The position numbers and the translations under genes are program-made. The notes beneath the pieces were generated by a model. It saw only the letters and a program-made list of their open reading frames with translations, did not search any database and was not told the DNA's origin. Shown here piece by piece: positions 10,201 to 18,156 of a DNA stretch of 64,000 nt; the stretch's first letter is position 1; each line of letters starts with the position of its first letter. Source of the stretch: Chryseobacterium sp. GVT01B (lineage in GTDB: Bacteria; Bacteroidota; Bacteroidia; Flavobacteriales; Weeksellaceae); NCBI RefSeq assembly GCF_019970045.1, contig NZ_JAHXYI010000005.1, forward strand, positions 310,001 to 374,000, written 5' to 3'.

Positions 10201-10835
10201 GCAAGGTTGGTATAAGTAGGATCAGATGTTTTTTTTAGAAGCAAGGCAAAACCATCGGTGATGGTACATGGAAAGTTCTGCTGATATTCTTTCGAAGCAA
10301 ATAAATATCTGAAAGTAATTTCAGTAGAAGCTGCAACGAAGTCAAACTCAATTGAAGTAGCATTGGTGAGGTTATTATTACCGATTCCCAAAGCGTTCGC
10401 CAGATCTACATCTCCTCCTGTTCCAAGGTCATCGCTTAAAGTTCCCTGAAGAGTGTTTCCTGCTTTATTGGCATATCCGGTAGAAAGTATAATCCCTTTA
10501 CTAAACGGAAAATTGGTATTTGACTTATTAAAATATCCCCAGCTTCGATTCTGATTGGAAGCCGGCAGGTTTGGAGACACCGTTACATTGCTTACACTTG
10601 AGCTGGTACAGGTAGTGCCTCCTGAGATAAGAACATCATTGATTAGCTGGGTTATAGGATAGCCTGATTCCGGGTAACTTGGTGCATTCACATCTATAAA
10701 AGCACCTGCCCTCAAGGAAGCAGCACTCGGTTTTCTCGCAATTTCTACCCTTCCTCTATTTTGAGCAGAAATAAAGTTGCTTAAGAAAACTAAAAATAAC
10801 GCTAAAAATAAATTTCCTCTCCTCCTATTTAACAT
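7251..10835 (-). CDS. T9SS type B cargo protein with choice-of-anchor-L domain, expanded (copy 2)
   Basis: 1194 residues, same plan as its two neighbours but about 400 residues longer. Signal peptide 1-24; choice-of-anchor-L about 40-300 (GAFIDVNAPSYPES, WGYFNKSNTNFPF); Ig/PKD-like modules about 305-1010; CHU_C sorting domain about 1110-1194 (ITPNMDGVNDTIDF, IFDRYGAEVF, TYWYRVQW). The extra length comes from repeated modules: three copies of a module with TTLTASGGATYNWGNGLTGN and two copies of one with TWTTTGGTIVSGG. The export route is inferred from the sorting domain. The role is probably adhesion or gliding. Confidence 0.9.
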   Translation of the reverse strand: MLNRRRGNLFLALFLVFLSNFISAQNRGRVEIARKPSAASLRAGAFIDVNAPSYPESGYPITQLINDVLISGGTTCTSSSVSNVTVSPNLPASNQNRSWGYFNKSNTNFPFSKGIILSTGYANKAGNTLQGTLSDDLGTGGDVDLANALGIGNNNLTNATSIEFDFVAASTEITFRYLFASKEYQQNFPCTITDGFALLLKKTSDPTYTNLAVLPAGAGPVSVTNIHPQYQNCGPKNEAYYGGTNTAQIETNFNGRTIPLTAKATVIPGETYHFKIVLADYQDPNFDSAVFLEAGSFDIGVKILDPAGVQLPASVNMCDNTPQTFTASVQGPNITYQWYLGTNPIAGATNASYTATAPGVYTVKVFIQGNSCPGEATITVVGGTSPTVQNATLTACYAAGNATFNLTSAQASISTTPGAVFSYYTTLADANAGNTNTIPNPTAHQSAGGTVYVRVANGFCAKVAQLQLVKAPQMIPTIAPPAVLTCANSQTTLDASASVYPAGATFNWTTTGGNIVSGGTTLNPVINAAGTYTLTITKVYQPGNISCTAVGNVTVTGNSAPPVTGLTASKIKICKGTSTTLTASGGATYNWGNGLTGNGNTQVVSPTVTTTYTVTAVGANGCVSQNPATITIEVSEPFTPQNAILHKCYQPGLTYNLTEAQPQITTTGGVTFTYYVNQADANAANGNFIVTPTTYTPPGGSQTIYVLVSNGGCSYVVSLQLLSTAQTTLTIAAPQTITCTTPQITINASASVVPAGSTITWTTTGGTIVSGGNTLTPVVSAGGTYTLTVTNVSQPGNLSCTFTSTVTVQEDKVQPVAAVVSSVPRICIGESVTLTASGGVTYNWGNGLTGNGSTQVVSPTTTTVYTVFAVGANGCISATPASVTVQVGPPIAGLTASKLKICEGESVTLTATGGITYNWVGLTGNGNTQVVTPTTTTEYSVFALGGNGCSSVNPAKVTIEVVPAIVSTLKDVFVCAGDKGTLDAGPGPNYTYLWNTGATTQTITTNVAGAYSVIISNGVCSKTFSAQLINPDLPQFTNVVYDNHILTLTASNPTGGVLEFSIDGGLTWQPSNIFTGILNNTMYSLMVRVKGAKCGTSLDYFTFVISNAITPNMDGVNDTIDFTGISGYKDFAASIFDRYGAEVFKASKGDVIWTGSLKGINLSTGTYWYRVQWENPASKKMEQRSGWILLKNRN
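7955..9425 (-). repeat. Intragenic Ig-like module repeats in the 1194-residue protein
   Basis: Two module types alternate. Type A (STLTASGG/YNWGNGLTGNGNTQVVSPT) occurs at roughly 8935-9150, 8185-8400 and 7955-8175. Type B (TCANSQTTLDASASV/TWTTTGGxIVSGG) occurs at roughly 9160-9425 and 8405-8660. The A-B-A order at both the protein and DNA level indicates a duplicated A+B block. Boundaries are approximate. Confidence 0.7.
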
Positions 10836-10851
10836 TTTATATTATTTTAAA

Positions 10852-10859
10852 CAAAAATA
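10852..10859 (-). promoter_or_regulatory. Bacteroidota promoter upstream of type B copy 2
   Basis: The minus strand reads TATTTTTG (perfect TAnnTTTG) 17 bases from the ATG, with TTG (CAA at 10881-10883) 21 bases further upstream, matching the usual -33/-7 spacing. Confidence 0.5.
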
Positions 10860-10962
10860 CTATTTTTTTTGATTGAAATTCAAGTTAACACAATTTACAT
10901 TATTACTAACGCAAATTTATTTATGTTAGGATATCAACTCTATTTATTTTAATATAATAAAA

Positions 10963-10988
10963 AAAGACTGACAAAATAGCCAGTCTTT
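10963..10988 (-). terminator. Terminator of type B copy 3
   Basis: Stem AAAGACTG/CAGTCTTT is followed on the minus strand by a T-rich tail, 16 bases past the stop at 11004. Confidence 0.75.
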
Positions 10989-11003
10989 CGATTATAGTTT
11001 TAA

Positions 11004-13364
11004 TTATTCTATATTTTTAAGTAATATCCATCCTGTTTTCACCGTAACTTCTTTACTCGCAGGATCTTCAAAGGTTACCTGATACCAGTAGGTGGAAGTA
11101 GGCAGTTTCTTACCCTGGAAATATCCATCCCAATATGGTCTTATCTTTTCAGCCTTGAAGACTTCTCTTCCGTATCGGTCAAAGACCTGTCCGCTGAAAT
11201 CTTTATAGTTGACCACTCCGCTGAAATCTATAATATCATTAATATTATCCCCATTAGGAGTAATTACATTTTTCATCACGAATGTAAAGAATTCAAGGAA
11301 GCCTACGCAGCTTGTAAACTTAACTCTCACCCTGATTGAAATAATTTTATTTTTAGGGACATTGTTAAATACATTGGAAGACTGCCAAGTAACTCCGTTA
11401 TCTACTGAATATTCCAGAATACCATTGCTTGGATTGCTTGCTGTAACAATCATTACTCCATTTTCATTATAGTCTACGTTTATTACTTCAGGAATCACAG
11501 CTTTAATAACCTGTGCTTTAAACTCTTTTGAACATACCCCATTACTTATCATTACCGAATATTCTCCCGGAGTAGAAACAGTAATGCTCTGACCTGTTTC
11601 TCCATTACTCCACTGATAAGTATATTCAGGACCTGAACCTGCATCCAGAATGATTTTATCTCCCTGGCAGATATGTCCTCCTTTTAAGTTTGAAACGATA
11701 GCCGGTACTACTTCTATTGTAATACGTGCCGGCTGAAGAGATTTACATCCCTGTGCTCCGATAGCATATACAGTATATGTTGTTGTCTGGGTAGGACTTA
11801 CAGTTCTTATTCCACCTGTAGTGGCTGCAGAATCACTCCACTGGTATGTTACTCCACCAGAAGCTGTTAACAACACAGATTCCCCTGCACAGATTTTTAA
11901 TCTTGGAGCTGTAAGCAATGCTGTCGGAGTTTCTTCTTTTCTTAATGTTAAAGTTGCAATTTTACTACAGAAAGCTCCATTGGAAACCAGTACATATAAT
12001 ATCTGTCCATCTGTACCGTTGTAGGTTGTCAGATTGGTAATATAACTATTGTTTTGAGCCTGTGCATCCGCCTGATTAGCATAAAAACGGAATACCGCTC
12101 CCTGCGTGGTACTGATCAGAGGTTTTGCCGTTTCTAAATCAAAGGTACTGAGTGCAGGTGTTGTACAGAGTTTAAGCACAGCATTCTGTACTGTAGGACT
12201 CGTTCCTCCGATAATGGTAACGGTTGCTTCACTAGGACACTGATTGCCCGGAACCATTACTTTCACAGTATATACTCCTGGCTGGGTAGCAACATAAATA
12301 GCGCTGGTTGCTCCCGGAATGGCAACTCCGTCTTTATACCACTGATACGTCATTCCCGGAATGGCTGCTACCTGTGCTTTCAATTGCTTTGGTGTATTGT
12401 CACACATGTTGATGCTGCCAGGTAAAACTGCTCCGGCTTCATCTACAATTTTAATTCCGACATCAAAAGATCCTCCTTCCAGGAATACAGCTGAGTCATG
12501 GGTAGAGTCTTTTGCATCTGCCAGCACCATTTTAAAATGGTATGTCTGTCCCGGAATTACATCTGCTATAGCTGTTAAAGGTGTTGTTCTTCCAAAATAA
12601 TTAATAAGCAGGTGAGGGTTTGCCAATCCTCCAAAATAAGCTGCATTGATAGGTCCACAACTGAATCCATTGCCGGCAGGAACAATATTGGTCGCACTTA
12701 CAGGTCCTGCACTTGCCGGCAGCACCGCAAGATTGGTATAGGTAGGATCCCCCACTTTCTTCAGCAATAATGCAAAAGCATCAGAATAACCCAGACATGG
12801 ATAATCCGAAGTATATTCATCAGAAGCAAATATATAGTTAAATTTTACCTGATTGGAATTCGGTACAAAATCAAATTCAAGTGCTACAGCATCCGTTAAG
12901 CTGACATTGGCTCCGGTAGCTGCTACAAGGTCTGCATCACTCCCGGTTCCTGTAGATTGCCCAACAGCTGACACATAGCTATTACCTGCTTCCGAAGCAT
13001 ACCCTGTAGTCAGAACAATACCATCAGTAAAAGGAAAACTTGTTGTTCCTTTATGAAAATATCCCCAAAATCTGTTGCTGTTAGTCACATCATGATTAGG
13101 AGATACTGTAACATTGGTAACATTGGCTGTTGTACAATTGGTACCACCGTTGATCAAAATATTCTTCACCAATTGCTCGGGTGTATAATTTGAAGGAGTG
13201 TAAGGAGGTACATTTACATCTATGAATGCTCCAGCTCTGAGACTGGCAGCAGAAGGCTTTATCTTTTCTGATTTTCTGACTGGTCTCGTTTGAGAAAATG
13301 CAGAAACAGAAATCAATAAAAAAGAAAAAAGGAAAAAATAGTTTTTTAGTCTATAGATTAACAT
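11004..13364 (-). CDS. T9SS type B cargo protein with choice-of-anchor-L domain (copy 3)
   Basis: 786 residues, nearly the same length and module order as copy 1. Signal peptide 1-25 (ending FSQ); choice-of-anchor-L about 45-300 (GAFIDVNVPPY, WGYFHKGTTSFPF, IFASDEYTSDYPC); Ig/PKD-like modules about 305-635 (KICAGESVLLTASGG); CHU_C domain about 700-786 (ITPNGDNINDIIDF, VFDRYGREVF, TYWYQVTF). The DVN, YxxKG and DEYT features of the anchor-L fold are all kept, so all three copies appear functional. It is the first gene of the array in the direction of transcription but has its own promoter box and terminator. Confidence 0.9.
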   Translation of the reverse strand: MLIYRLKNYFFLFSFLLISVSAFSQTRPVRKSEKIKPSAASLRAGAFIDVNVPPYTPSNYTPEQLVKNILINGGTNCTTANVTNVTVSPNHDVTNSNRFWGYFHKGTTSFPFTDGIVLTTGYASEAGNSYVSAVGQSTGTGSDADLVAATGANVSLTDAVALEFDFVPNSNQVKFNYIFASDEYTSDYPCLGYSDAFALLLKKVGDPTYTNLAVLPASAGPVSATNIVPAGNGFSCGPINAAYFGGLANPHLLINYFGRTTPLTAIADVIPGQTYHFKMVLADAKDSTHDSAVFLEGGSFDVGIKIVDEAGAVLPGSINMCDNTPKQLKAQVAAIPGMTYQWYKDGVAIPGATSAIYVATQPGVYTVKVMVPGNQCPSEATVTIIGGTSPTVQNAVLKLCTTPALSTFDLETAKPLISTTQGAVFRFYANQADAQAQNNSYITNLTTYNGTDGQILYVLVSNGAFCSKIATLTLRKEETPTALLTAPRLKICAGESVLLTASGGVTYQWSDSAATTGGIRTVSPTQTTTYTVYAIGAQGCKSLQPARITIEVVPAIVSNLKGGHICQGDKIILDAGSGPEYTYQWSNGETGQSITVSTPGEYSVMISNGVCSKEFKAQVIKAVIPEVINVDYNENGVMIVTASNPSNGILEYSVDNGVTWQSSNVFNNVPKNKIISIRVRVKFTSCVGFLEFFTFVMKNVITPNGDNINDIIDFSGVVNYKDFSGQVFDRYGREVFKAEKIRPYWDGYFQGKKLPTSTYWYQVTFEDPASKEVTVKTGWILLKNIE

Positions 13365-13380
13365 TTTGTTTTCATTTGTT

Positions 13381-13388
13381 CAAATGTA
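13381..13388 (-). promoter_or_regulatory. Bacteroidota -7 box upstream of type B copy 3
   Basis: The minus strand reads TACATTTG 17 bases from the ATG; a second TATTTTTG lies at 13390-13397. A TTTG lies 16 bases beyond the first box, slightly short for a -33. Confidence 0.45.
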
Positions 13389-13513
13389 GCAAAAATAATA
13401 ATAACAAATCAGCCTTTAATGTTACTATTTTTCAAATAAACACCTAGATTCATAAGATTTTTTTCTTATCATTACATTTTCCGTAAATCATTCTGGAACA
13501 GAAATTTATAAAA

Positions 13514-13541
13514 AAACAGACCAATTTGTATTGATCTGTTT
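13514..13541 (-). terminator. Terminator after the DUF1003-like gene
   Basis: An 11-bp stem, AAACAGACCAA with TTGATCTGTTT, forms one G-U wobble in the minus-strand RNA and runs into a T-rich tail. Confidence 0.7.
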
Positions 13542-13569
13542 ATATTTTATTGTTATACTTCAGTTGCAG

Positions 13570-14124
13570 CTATTCTTCTTTTTTCAATTGCTCAATTTCA
13601 TTTTGCAGCTGAGAAATAATATCTTTTAAAGCCTTTATTTCGTTTTTATTAGAGTTGACATTACTCCTTAATATTACATTTTTTGCTCTTTCATTGTGAT
13701 CTTCTTCTTCCTCTTCTTCATTGATCTCTTCAATGTCTTCCTGGATATCTTCTATATCTTCATTAATCTCTTCAATGTCTTCACTGATCTCTTCAATATC
13801 CTCACTAATTTCTTCAATATCTTCCTGAATGTCTTCAATATCTTCACTGATCTCTTCAATATCCTCCTGGATATCTTCAATTTTCTCGTGACTTTTATTC
13901 ACTGACATCTGGATAAAAATAGCCAGATAAATAGCTTCCAGAGACAGCACTGTAGTAAGAATCAGAAGCATCTTATCAAAGTCTACAATATGCAGCATCG
14001 GAAGCAAAAACGAAGTAAGAAACAGCAGAGTATGTACAATCAGAGACTGGATAGATCCTATCCATGATGTAATACTGTCCGCTATTTTTTCAAGAACTTC
14101 TGTTTTTTCGTTATATTTTTTCAT
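13570..14124 (-). CDS. DUF1003-like membrane protein with heptad-repeat coiled coil
   Basis: 184 residues. Two membrane helices (about 25-45 and 52-72) with the LTTVLSLEAIYLAIFIQMS stretch resemble DUF1003 proteins. Residues 81-136 are eight uninterrupted heptads of the type DIEEISE/DIEDIQE, followed by an acidic run and a second coiled-coil region (about 158-184). Each heptad is a 21-bp DNA unit. It probably forms a long, strongly acidic cytoplasmic coiled coil anchored in the inner membrane. It lies 11 bases behind the TIGR02757 gene and is likely the last gene of the rnz operon. Assignment to DUF1003 is tentative; low-affinity iron permease is an alternative. Confidence 0.7.
   Translation of the reverse strand: MKKYNEKTEVLEKIADSITSWIGSIQSLIVHTLLFLTSFLLPMLHIVDFDKMLLILTTVLSLEAIYLAIFIQMSVNKSHEKIEDIQEDIEEISEDIEDIQEDIEEISEDIEEISEDIEEINEDIEDIQEDIEEINEEEEEEDHNERAKNVILRSNVNSNKNEIKALKDIISQLQNEIEQLKKEE
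13717..13884 (-). repeat. Eight 21-bp tandem repeats encoding acidic heptads
   Basis: The 168-bp tract encodes residues 81-136 of the DUF1003-like protein. Units are imperfect copies of a 21-mer containing TCTTCAATATC, so gain or loss of a unit stays in frame and lengthens or shortens the coiled coil. Confidence 0.85.
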
Positions 14125-14135
14125 CCTTTATATTT

Positions 14136-14912
14136 TTACAACAGTTCTTTGGTAACGCCTAATCCAAACAAGGCAAAATCATACTTTGCAGGATCTGCTT
14201 CATCAAATTTTCTAATGGCAGCATCCAGTTCTTCCACCGTTTTCCAGTCATTCTGTATTCTGGAAACCAATCCCAGTTTTCTGGAAATATTTCCGGTATG
14301 CACATCCAAAGGAATGGAAAGGTTTTTCTGATCTATATTCTCCCAGATTCCAAAATCCACTCCCCGCTTATCTTTACGTACCATCCACCGCAAAAACATA
14401 ATAATCCTTTTAGCAGAAGAGTTTTTATAGGGGGAACTGATGTGTTTATGGCTTCTGTGCTTTTCTGTTTCCAGAAACCCATTCCTGAATCGTTCTATGG
14501 CATGGAGAAAATTATTCTCCGGTTCTTTTACTTCAAACAGGCTTTCCAGGCTTTCATTCTCTTTATAAATTCTGTTGAACTGCCTGATGAAGTAGGAAAA
14601 ATCCTGCCCATTGAAGGTTCTGTGAATACTTTTATCCTGAATATCTTCCAGATCCTTTTCTGAATAATTCATCACAAAATCATAAGGAGAATTCCCCATA
14701 ATATCAAGCATTTTATTCGCAGAATTGATGATCGATTTTCTGTTTCCCCAGGAAATTGTAGCTGCCAGAAATCCCGCAATTTCAATGTCCTGTTTTAAAG
14801 AAAAACGATGAGGAATCTGTATGGGATCATTTTCAATAAAATCAGGAGTATTATACCGATCTGCTTTTTCGTTGAGAAAATCTCTGAGTTCTTCAAATTT
14901 CAGCATATTCAT
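14136..14912 (-). CDS. TIGR02757 family protein (DUF2400)
   Basis: 258 residues, soluble. It matches the family found throughout Bacteroidota by the segments GFLAATISWGNRKSI, FLRWMVRKDKRGVDFGIW and SIPLDVHTGNISRKLGL; the Trp-Gly-Asn-Arg and Asp-Val-His segments resemble a helix-hairpin-helix DNA glycosylase fold. The biochemical role is unknown; a nucleic-acid base-excision role is only suggested by that resemblance. ATG at 14912 starts one base after the rnz stop, so the two are coupled; a second ATG two codons in is possible. Confidence 0.85.
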   Translation of the reverse strand: MNMLKFEELRDFLNEKADRYNTPDFIENDPIQIPHRFSLKQDIEIAGFLAATISWGNRKSIINSANKMLDIMGNSPYDFVMNYSEKDLEDIQDKSIHRTFNGQDFSYFIRQFNRIYKENESLESLFEVKEPENNFLHAIERFRNGFLETEKHRSHKHISSPYKNSSAKRIIMFLRWMVRKDKRGVDFGIWENIDQKNLSIPLDVHTGNISRKLGLVSRIQNDWKTVEELDAAIRKFDEADPAKYDFALFGLGVTKELL

Positions 14913-14913
14913 T

Positions 14914-15828
14914 TTAAATCTTTACACTTTCCAATGCTTTTGGTAAAAATGTATTGGGGAAAATATTTCTTGCTTCATCGGTAAATACAGTCAGATCTCC
15001 ATATCTGTTGGAAAAATGTCCTAAAATCAGTTTTTCAACCTGAGCTTTCTGAGCAATAGTTGCCGCTTCCAATGCCGTGGTATGTCCTGTATAATCAGCC
15101 ATTTCCTTCAAATCATGTAAAAATGTTGATTCATGATAAAGAACCGTTACATTTTTAATAATCGGAATAACACTTTCAAGGTAGCGGGTATCACTGCAAA
15201 ATGCATAGGAAACCGGTGGAGCAGGTTCCAGGGTCAGAATTTCGTTTTTAAGAACATAGCCATCGCTCAGTATAAAATCTTTTCCTGCTTTTATATTATG
15301 GTAATCGCAGGTTTCAATCTCGCTGTATTTGGCAATTTCTTTCATATTCAAATGTCTGTCTTTCGGTTTTTCTTTAAAAAGATAACCGTTACAGTAAATC
15401 CTGTGATCCAGTGGAATTGTGTATACTTCTACTCTGTTGTCCTCATATATTTTTTCAGAATAATCTTTATCCAATTCATGATAGACCACTTCAAAACCAC
15501 GGTGTGTTTCCGTAATCTGGAAAATGGTTTCCAGCATCTTCTTAATTCCTTTCGGACCATAAACATGCAGCGGAGTATCTCTTCCTAAAAGACGGAACGA
15601 GGCAATAAGTCCCGGAAGTCCGAAACAGTGATCCCCATGCAGATGGGAGATAAAAATATGATTGATTTTTGAAAATCTTGCTTTTGCTTTTCTCAGCTGA
15701 ACCTGTGTTCCCTCTCCACAATCAATAAGAAAAAGTCTTTCTTCCATTTCCAGCAGCTGGGCTGTGGGTGATGTGTTGATGGTTGGAATCGCTGAATTGA
15801 AGCCTAATATTGTTAAATAAGTACTCAA
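14914..15828 (-). CDS. rnz: Ribonuclease Z
   Basis: 304 residues, metallo-beta-lactamase fold. RNase Z cleaves the 3' trailer of tRNA precursors. The zinc motif SHLHGDH is at residues 61-67 (HxHxDH), DCGEGTQVQLRK precedes it, and FCSDTRY, LYHESTF and GHFSNRYGD supply further metal ligands. Length is normal for the short bacterial form. It is first in an rnz-TIGR02757-DUF1003 operon with a promoter box 19 bases upstream. Confidence 0.95.
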   Translation of the reverse strand: MSTYLTILGFNSAIPTINTSPTAQLLEMEERLFLIDCGEGTQVQLRKAKARFSKINHIFISHLHGDHCFGLPGLIASFRLLGRDTPLHVYGPKGIKKMLETIFQITETHRGFEVVYHELDKDYSEKIYEDNRVEVYTIPLDHRIYCNGYLFKEKPKDRHLNMKEIAKYSEIETCDYHNIKAGKDFILSDGYVLKNEILTLEPAPPVSYAFCSDTRYLESVIPIIKNVTVLYHESTFLHDLKEMADYTGHTTALEAATIAQKAQVEKLILGHFSNRYGDLTVFTDEARNIFPNTFLPKALESVKI

Positions 15829-15846
15829 ATCAATAATTTATTATAA

Positions 15847-15854
15847 CAAATGTA
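15847..15854 (-). promoter_or_regulatory. Bacteroidota -7 box of the rnz operon
   Basis: The minus strand reads TACATTTG, a perfect TAnnTTTG, 19 bases upstream of the rnz ATG. Confidence 0.45.
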
Positions 15855-15896
15855 CGACAGAAAATCTAAATGGTCGGTTCACCCTGATATTTAAAC

Positions 15897-16472
15897 TTAA
15901 TCAGTCACTTTTAAAAAATCCATGAATAAATCTAAGGCCTGCTTGCGGTGGCTGATTTTGTTTTTGTCTTCCGGATTCATCTCTGCAAAGGTTCTCTCAT
16001 GCCCTGTAGGAACAAAAATAGGATCATATCCAAAGCCTTTAAAGCCTTTATTTTCTGTCAATAAATTCCCGTGAACTCTACCTTCAAAATATTGAGCTCC
16101 TTTTTCATCATAGTAGCATAGAACGGTAACGAAATAAGCTTTTCTATTTTCTATTCCCTGCATTTCTTCCAGCACCTTTTCAATATTTTTCGCAAAATCA
16201 TGATCTCCGGCATAACGGGCAGAGAAAATGCCAGGTCTTCCGTCCAAAGACTCTACTACCAGGCCGCTGTCATCTCCCAAACTTGGAACACCTGTTTTTT
16301 CAAAGCAGTATTTTGCCTTGATCAGAGCATTGGCATGAAAAGAATCTCCATCTTCCACAATTTCTTCGTGAATATTGTAATCGGTAAGACTTTTCACAAC
16401 GCAATCACTTCCCAGGATCTGTTGGATTTCTTCTTTTTTATGTTCGTTGTGTGTAGCTACTAATAATTCCAT
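15897..16472 (-). CDS. rdgB: XTP/dITP diphosphatase (RdgB/HAM1 family)
   Basis: About 191 residues. It hydrolyses non-canonical purine nucleotides (XTP, dITP, ITP) to monophosphates and keeps them out of DNA and RNA. Family motifs are VATHNEHKKEEI at the N-terminus, SLGDDSGLVVESLDGRPGIFSARYAG, and GFGYDPIFVP. Start choice: the frame opens with TTG (16490) and has ATGs at 16484 and 16472; the last gives MELLVATHN, the usual family N-terminus, so it is preferred. It lies behind the CPBP protease gene in one transcription unit. Confidence 0.93.
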   Translation of the reverse strand: MELLVATHNEHKKEEIQQILGSDCVVKSLTDYNIHEEIVEDGDSFHANALIKAKYCFEKTGVPSLGDDSGLVVESLDGRPGIFSARYAGDHDFAKNIEKVLEEMQGIENRKAYFVTVLCYYDEKGAQYFEGRVHGNLLTENKGFKGFGYDPIFVPTGHERTFAEMNPEDKNKISHRKQALDLFMDFLKVTD

Positions 16473-16512
16473 TTCTATATTCATTTTCAATTTTACTTTT
16501 TTACTTGGTTAC

Positions 16513-17343
16513 TTACATTTCAGCATAATGCACTTTATACTTTTTCATAAAAAGATAATAAAATAAAGAAAAAAGTACAATTCCTACGCTCAGTACGAGC
16601 CATTCTGAAACATGAAGAACTTTTGCAAAACTCTCATCCTTACCATAAAGCACCAACAGTGACAGGGTTAAATTATTAAACGCATGCAGCAGTATAGGCA
16701 TCAGTAAAGATTTTGTTTTATGATAAACCAATCCCAGCACACAGCCCAGCATCACTGCGCTGATAAACTGCCATGGATTTCCGTGAACCACTCCAAAAAT
16801 AATGGAAGCATACAAAATAGCTTTCCATGGTTCTACTCCTTTATTGATCAATCCTTTCTGGATAATTCCTCGAAATATAATTTCCTCAAAAATCGGAGCC
16901 ATAATTACCGTCATAATGATCATTACCACAGGATTATCGGTCAATTGACTCATCAGTTGGGTAAAATATTCGTAAAACTTTCCAAAAAAAGGTCCTGTAG
17001 TAGGAATCTGAGCGGCAATAAACTCTGAAACAAACATCATCCCCGTCATCATTGGAAAAATAAGGAGATAGGTAGAGAAGTTAACGGATGATAAATTGAA
17101 GTTAAGCTTCTTTTGAGTGGTACGTCTTACAATGAAAAAATCAAAAAAGGCAATAGCAGTAAGAAATCCTACAGAATTCGCAACCATCAGAAACCAGTCT
17201 TTCAATTCGATATTTTCCCTGAAAACAACTTTCCAAAAGGTGCTGAATAAAGAAACAGCCATTGTTCCCACGAATAATCCAACCACCAAAACAACACCGC
17301 CAAACCATGTGAACGTAAACTTCGGATATTTGCTATTTTCCAT
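16513..17343 (-). CDS. CPBP family intramembrane metalloprotease
   Basis: 276 residues with seven to eight membrane helices. The catalytic signature of the Abi/CAAX-protease (CPBP) family is complete: EEIIFRG with Glu153, Glu154 and Arg158; VVHGNPW with His187; and LLHAFNNL with His220 and Asn224. Bacterial members are intramembrane proteases with mostly unknown substrates, some linked to peptide-toxin self-immunity. The neighbours (rdgB downstream) do not suggest a substrate. A perfect -7 box lies 30 bases upstream. Confidence 0.9.
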   Translation of the reverse strand: MENSKYPKFTFTWFGGVVLVVGLFVGTMAVSLFSTFWKVVFRENIELKDWFLMVANSVGFLTAIAFFDFFIVRRTTQKKLNFNLSSVNFSTYLLIFPMMTGMMFVSEFIAAQIPTTGPFFGKFYEYFTQLMSQLTDNPVVMIIMTVIMAPIFEEIIFRGIIQKGLINKGVEPWKAILYASIIFGVVHGNPWQFISAVMLGCVLGLVYHKTKSLLMPILLHAFNNLTLSLLVLYGKDESFAKVLHVSEWLVLSVGIVLFSLFYYLFMKKYKVHYAEM

Positions 17344-17372
17344 CCTTTCTCTGTAAAAAGTTTATATAGAAA

Positions 17373-17380
17373 CAAAGATA
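17373..17380 (-). promoter_or_regulatory. Bacteroidota -7 box of the CPBP-rdgB unit
   Basis: The minus strand reads TATCTTTG (TAnnTTTG), 30 bases before the ATG at 17343. Confidence 0.45.
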
Positions 17381-17453
17381 ATTTTTTTGACTGCCACAGG
17401 CAACTAAAAAAGGATTTTCTTATTTTCGTTCCTTTATCCATGAACATCACAAA

Positions 17454-18155
17454 ATGAATACAGAATCTCCGTTTCAGAGGATTGAGTCTACAACAAACAA
17501 ATTGATAACGGTCGTTCTGAATACACTATTCCTCGTTATATTTATTCCTTTCATGATACTTTTCGTTCTGGGACCTGTTTACGGAATTTATAAAAGAGGA
17601 TTTGAGACAATGATTTATCCGGCATTGGTTTTTTGGGGGATCTCGGCACTTATTTTAATTCCTGCAGTCCGTTATTATATAAAAAGAAAAACATTAAAAA
17701 GTAAAATTGTGGTGGACGAAACCGGGCTTTTATTTTATAATGCAAAGAATGAGATTGCAGATCAGATCCTTTATAAAGATCTTCGGCCTTCAAAACAAAA
17801 TTTTGATATTTATACTGTAAATCCGGTGGGGTCAGGTATTGCTCCTTTACTGGAAATAACCATCCAATCAGAGAAAAAAGAGGAGACCACAAGACGTATT
17901 GATATGAATCTTCCTCTGAAGGTGGTAAAAAATAAATATACTTTGTATGCATTCTTCCTGCATGGCATTGTGAATTTCCGTCCTGATTTAAAGGTGGACC
18001 CGATGGTCTTCCGAAGCTACTCTATTGATACTGAAACATGGAAAGTGAATAACAGAGGAGTTTCTTTGGGATGCTGGCTTGTAATTTTGACGGCTCTTAT
18101 TATTACGGCACTTATATGCGGATTTGTTTTTATATTATCTGAAACCAAGAATTAA
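17454..18155 (+). CDS. Membrane protein of unknown function, paralogue 1
   Basis: 233 residues. Two membrane helices near the N-terminus (about 17-40 and 48-68), a cytoplasmic-type domain (about 75-200) and one C-terminal helix (about 205-228). Shared features with the next gene are VVDETGLLFYN, ILYKDLRPSK and GIVNFRPDLK at matching positions, so the two arose by duplication. The plan (two helices, a PH-like beta domain, one helix) is like membrane-anchored PH-domain proteins, but this is a guess. The next gene starts one base after this stop. I do not recognise a named family. Confidence 0.75.
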   Translation: MNTESPFQRIESTTNKLITVVLNTLFLVIFIPFMILFVLGPVYGIYKRGFETMIYPALVFWGISALILIPAVRYYIKRKTLKSKIVVDETGLLFYNAKNEIADQILYKDLRPSKQNFDIYTVNPVGSGIAPLLEITIQSEKKEETTRRIDMNLPLKVVKNKYTLYAFFLHGIVNFRPDLKVDPMVFRSYSIDTETWKVNNRGVSLGCWLVILTALIITALICGFVFILSETKN

Positions 18156-18156
18156 T

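Noticed and set aside
13717..13884. Direct repeats that might suggest a CRISPR-like array
   Set aside because: Units are contiguous 21-mers without spacers and encode heptads in frame.
13696..13905. 69-codon open frame on the plus strand with repeated Phe/Asn/Ile
   Set aside because: It is the antisense of the heptad repeats in the DUF1003-like gene; the repeated composition explains the open frame.
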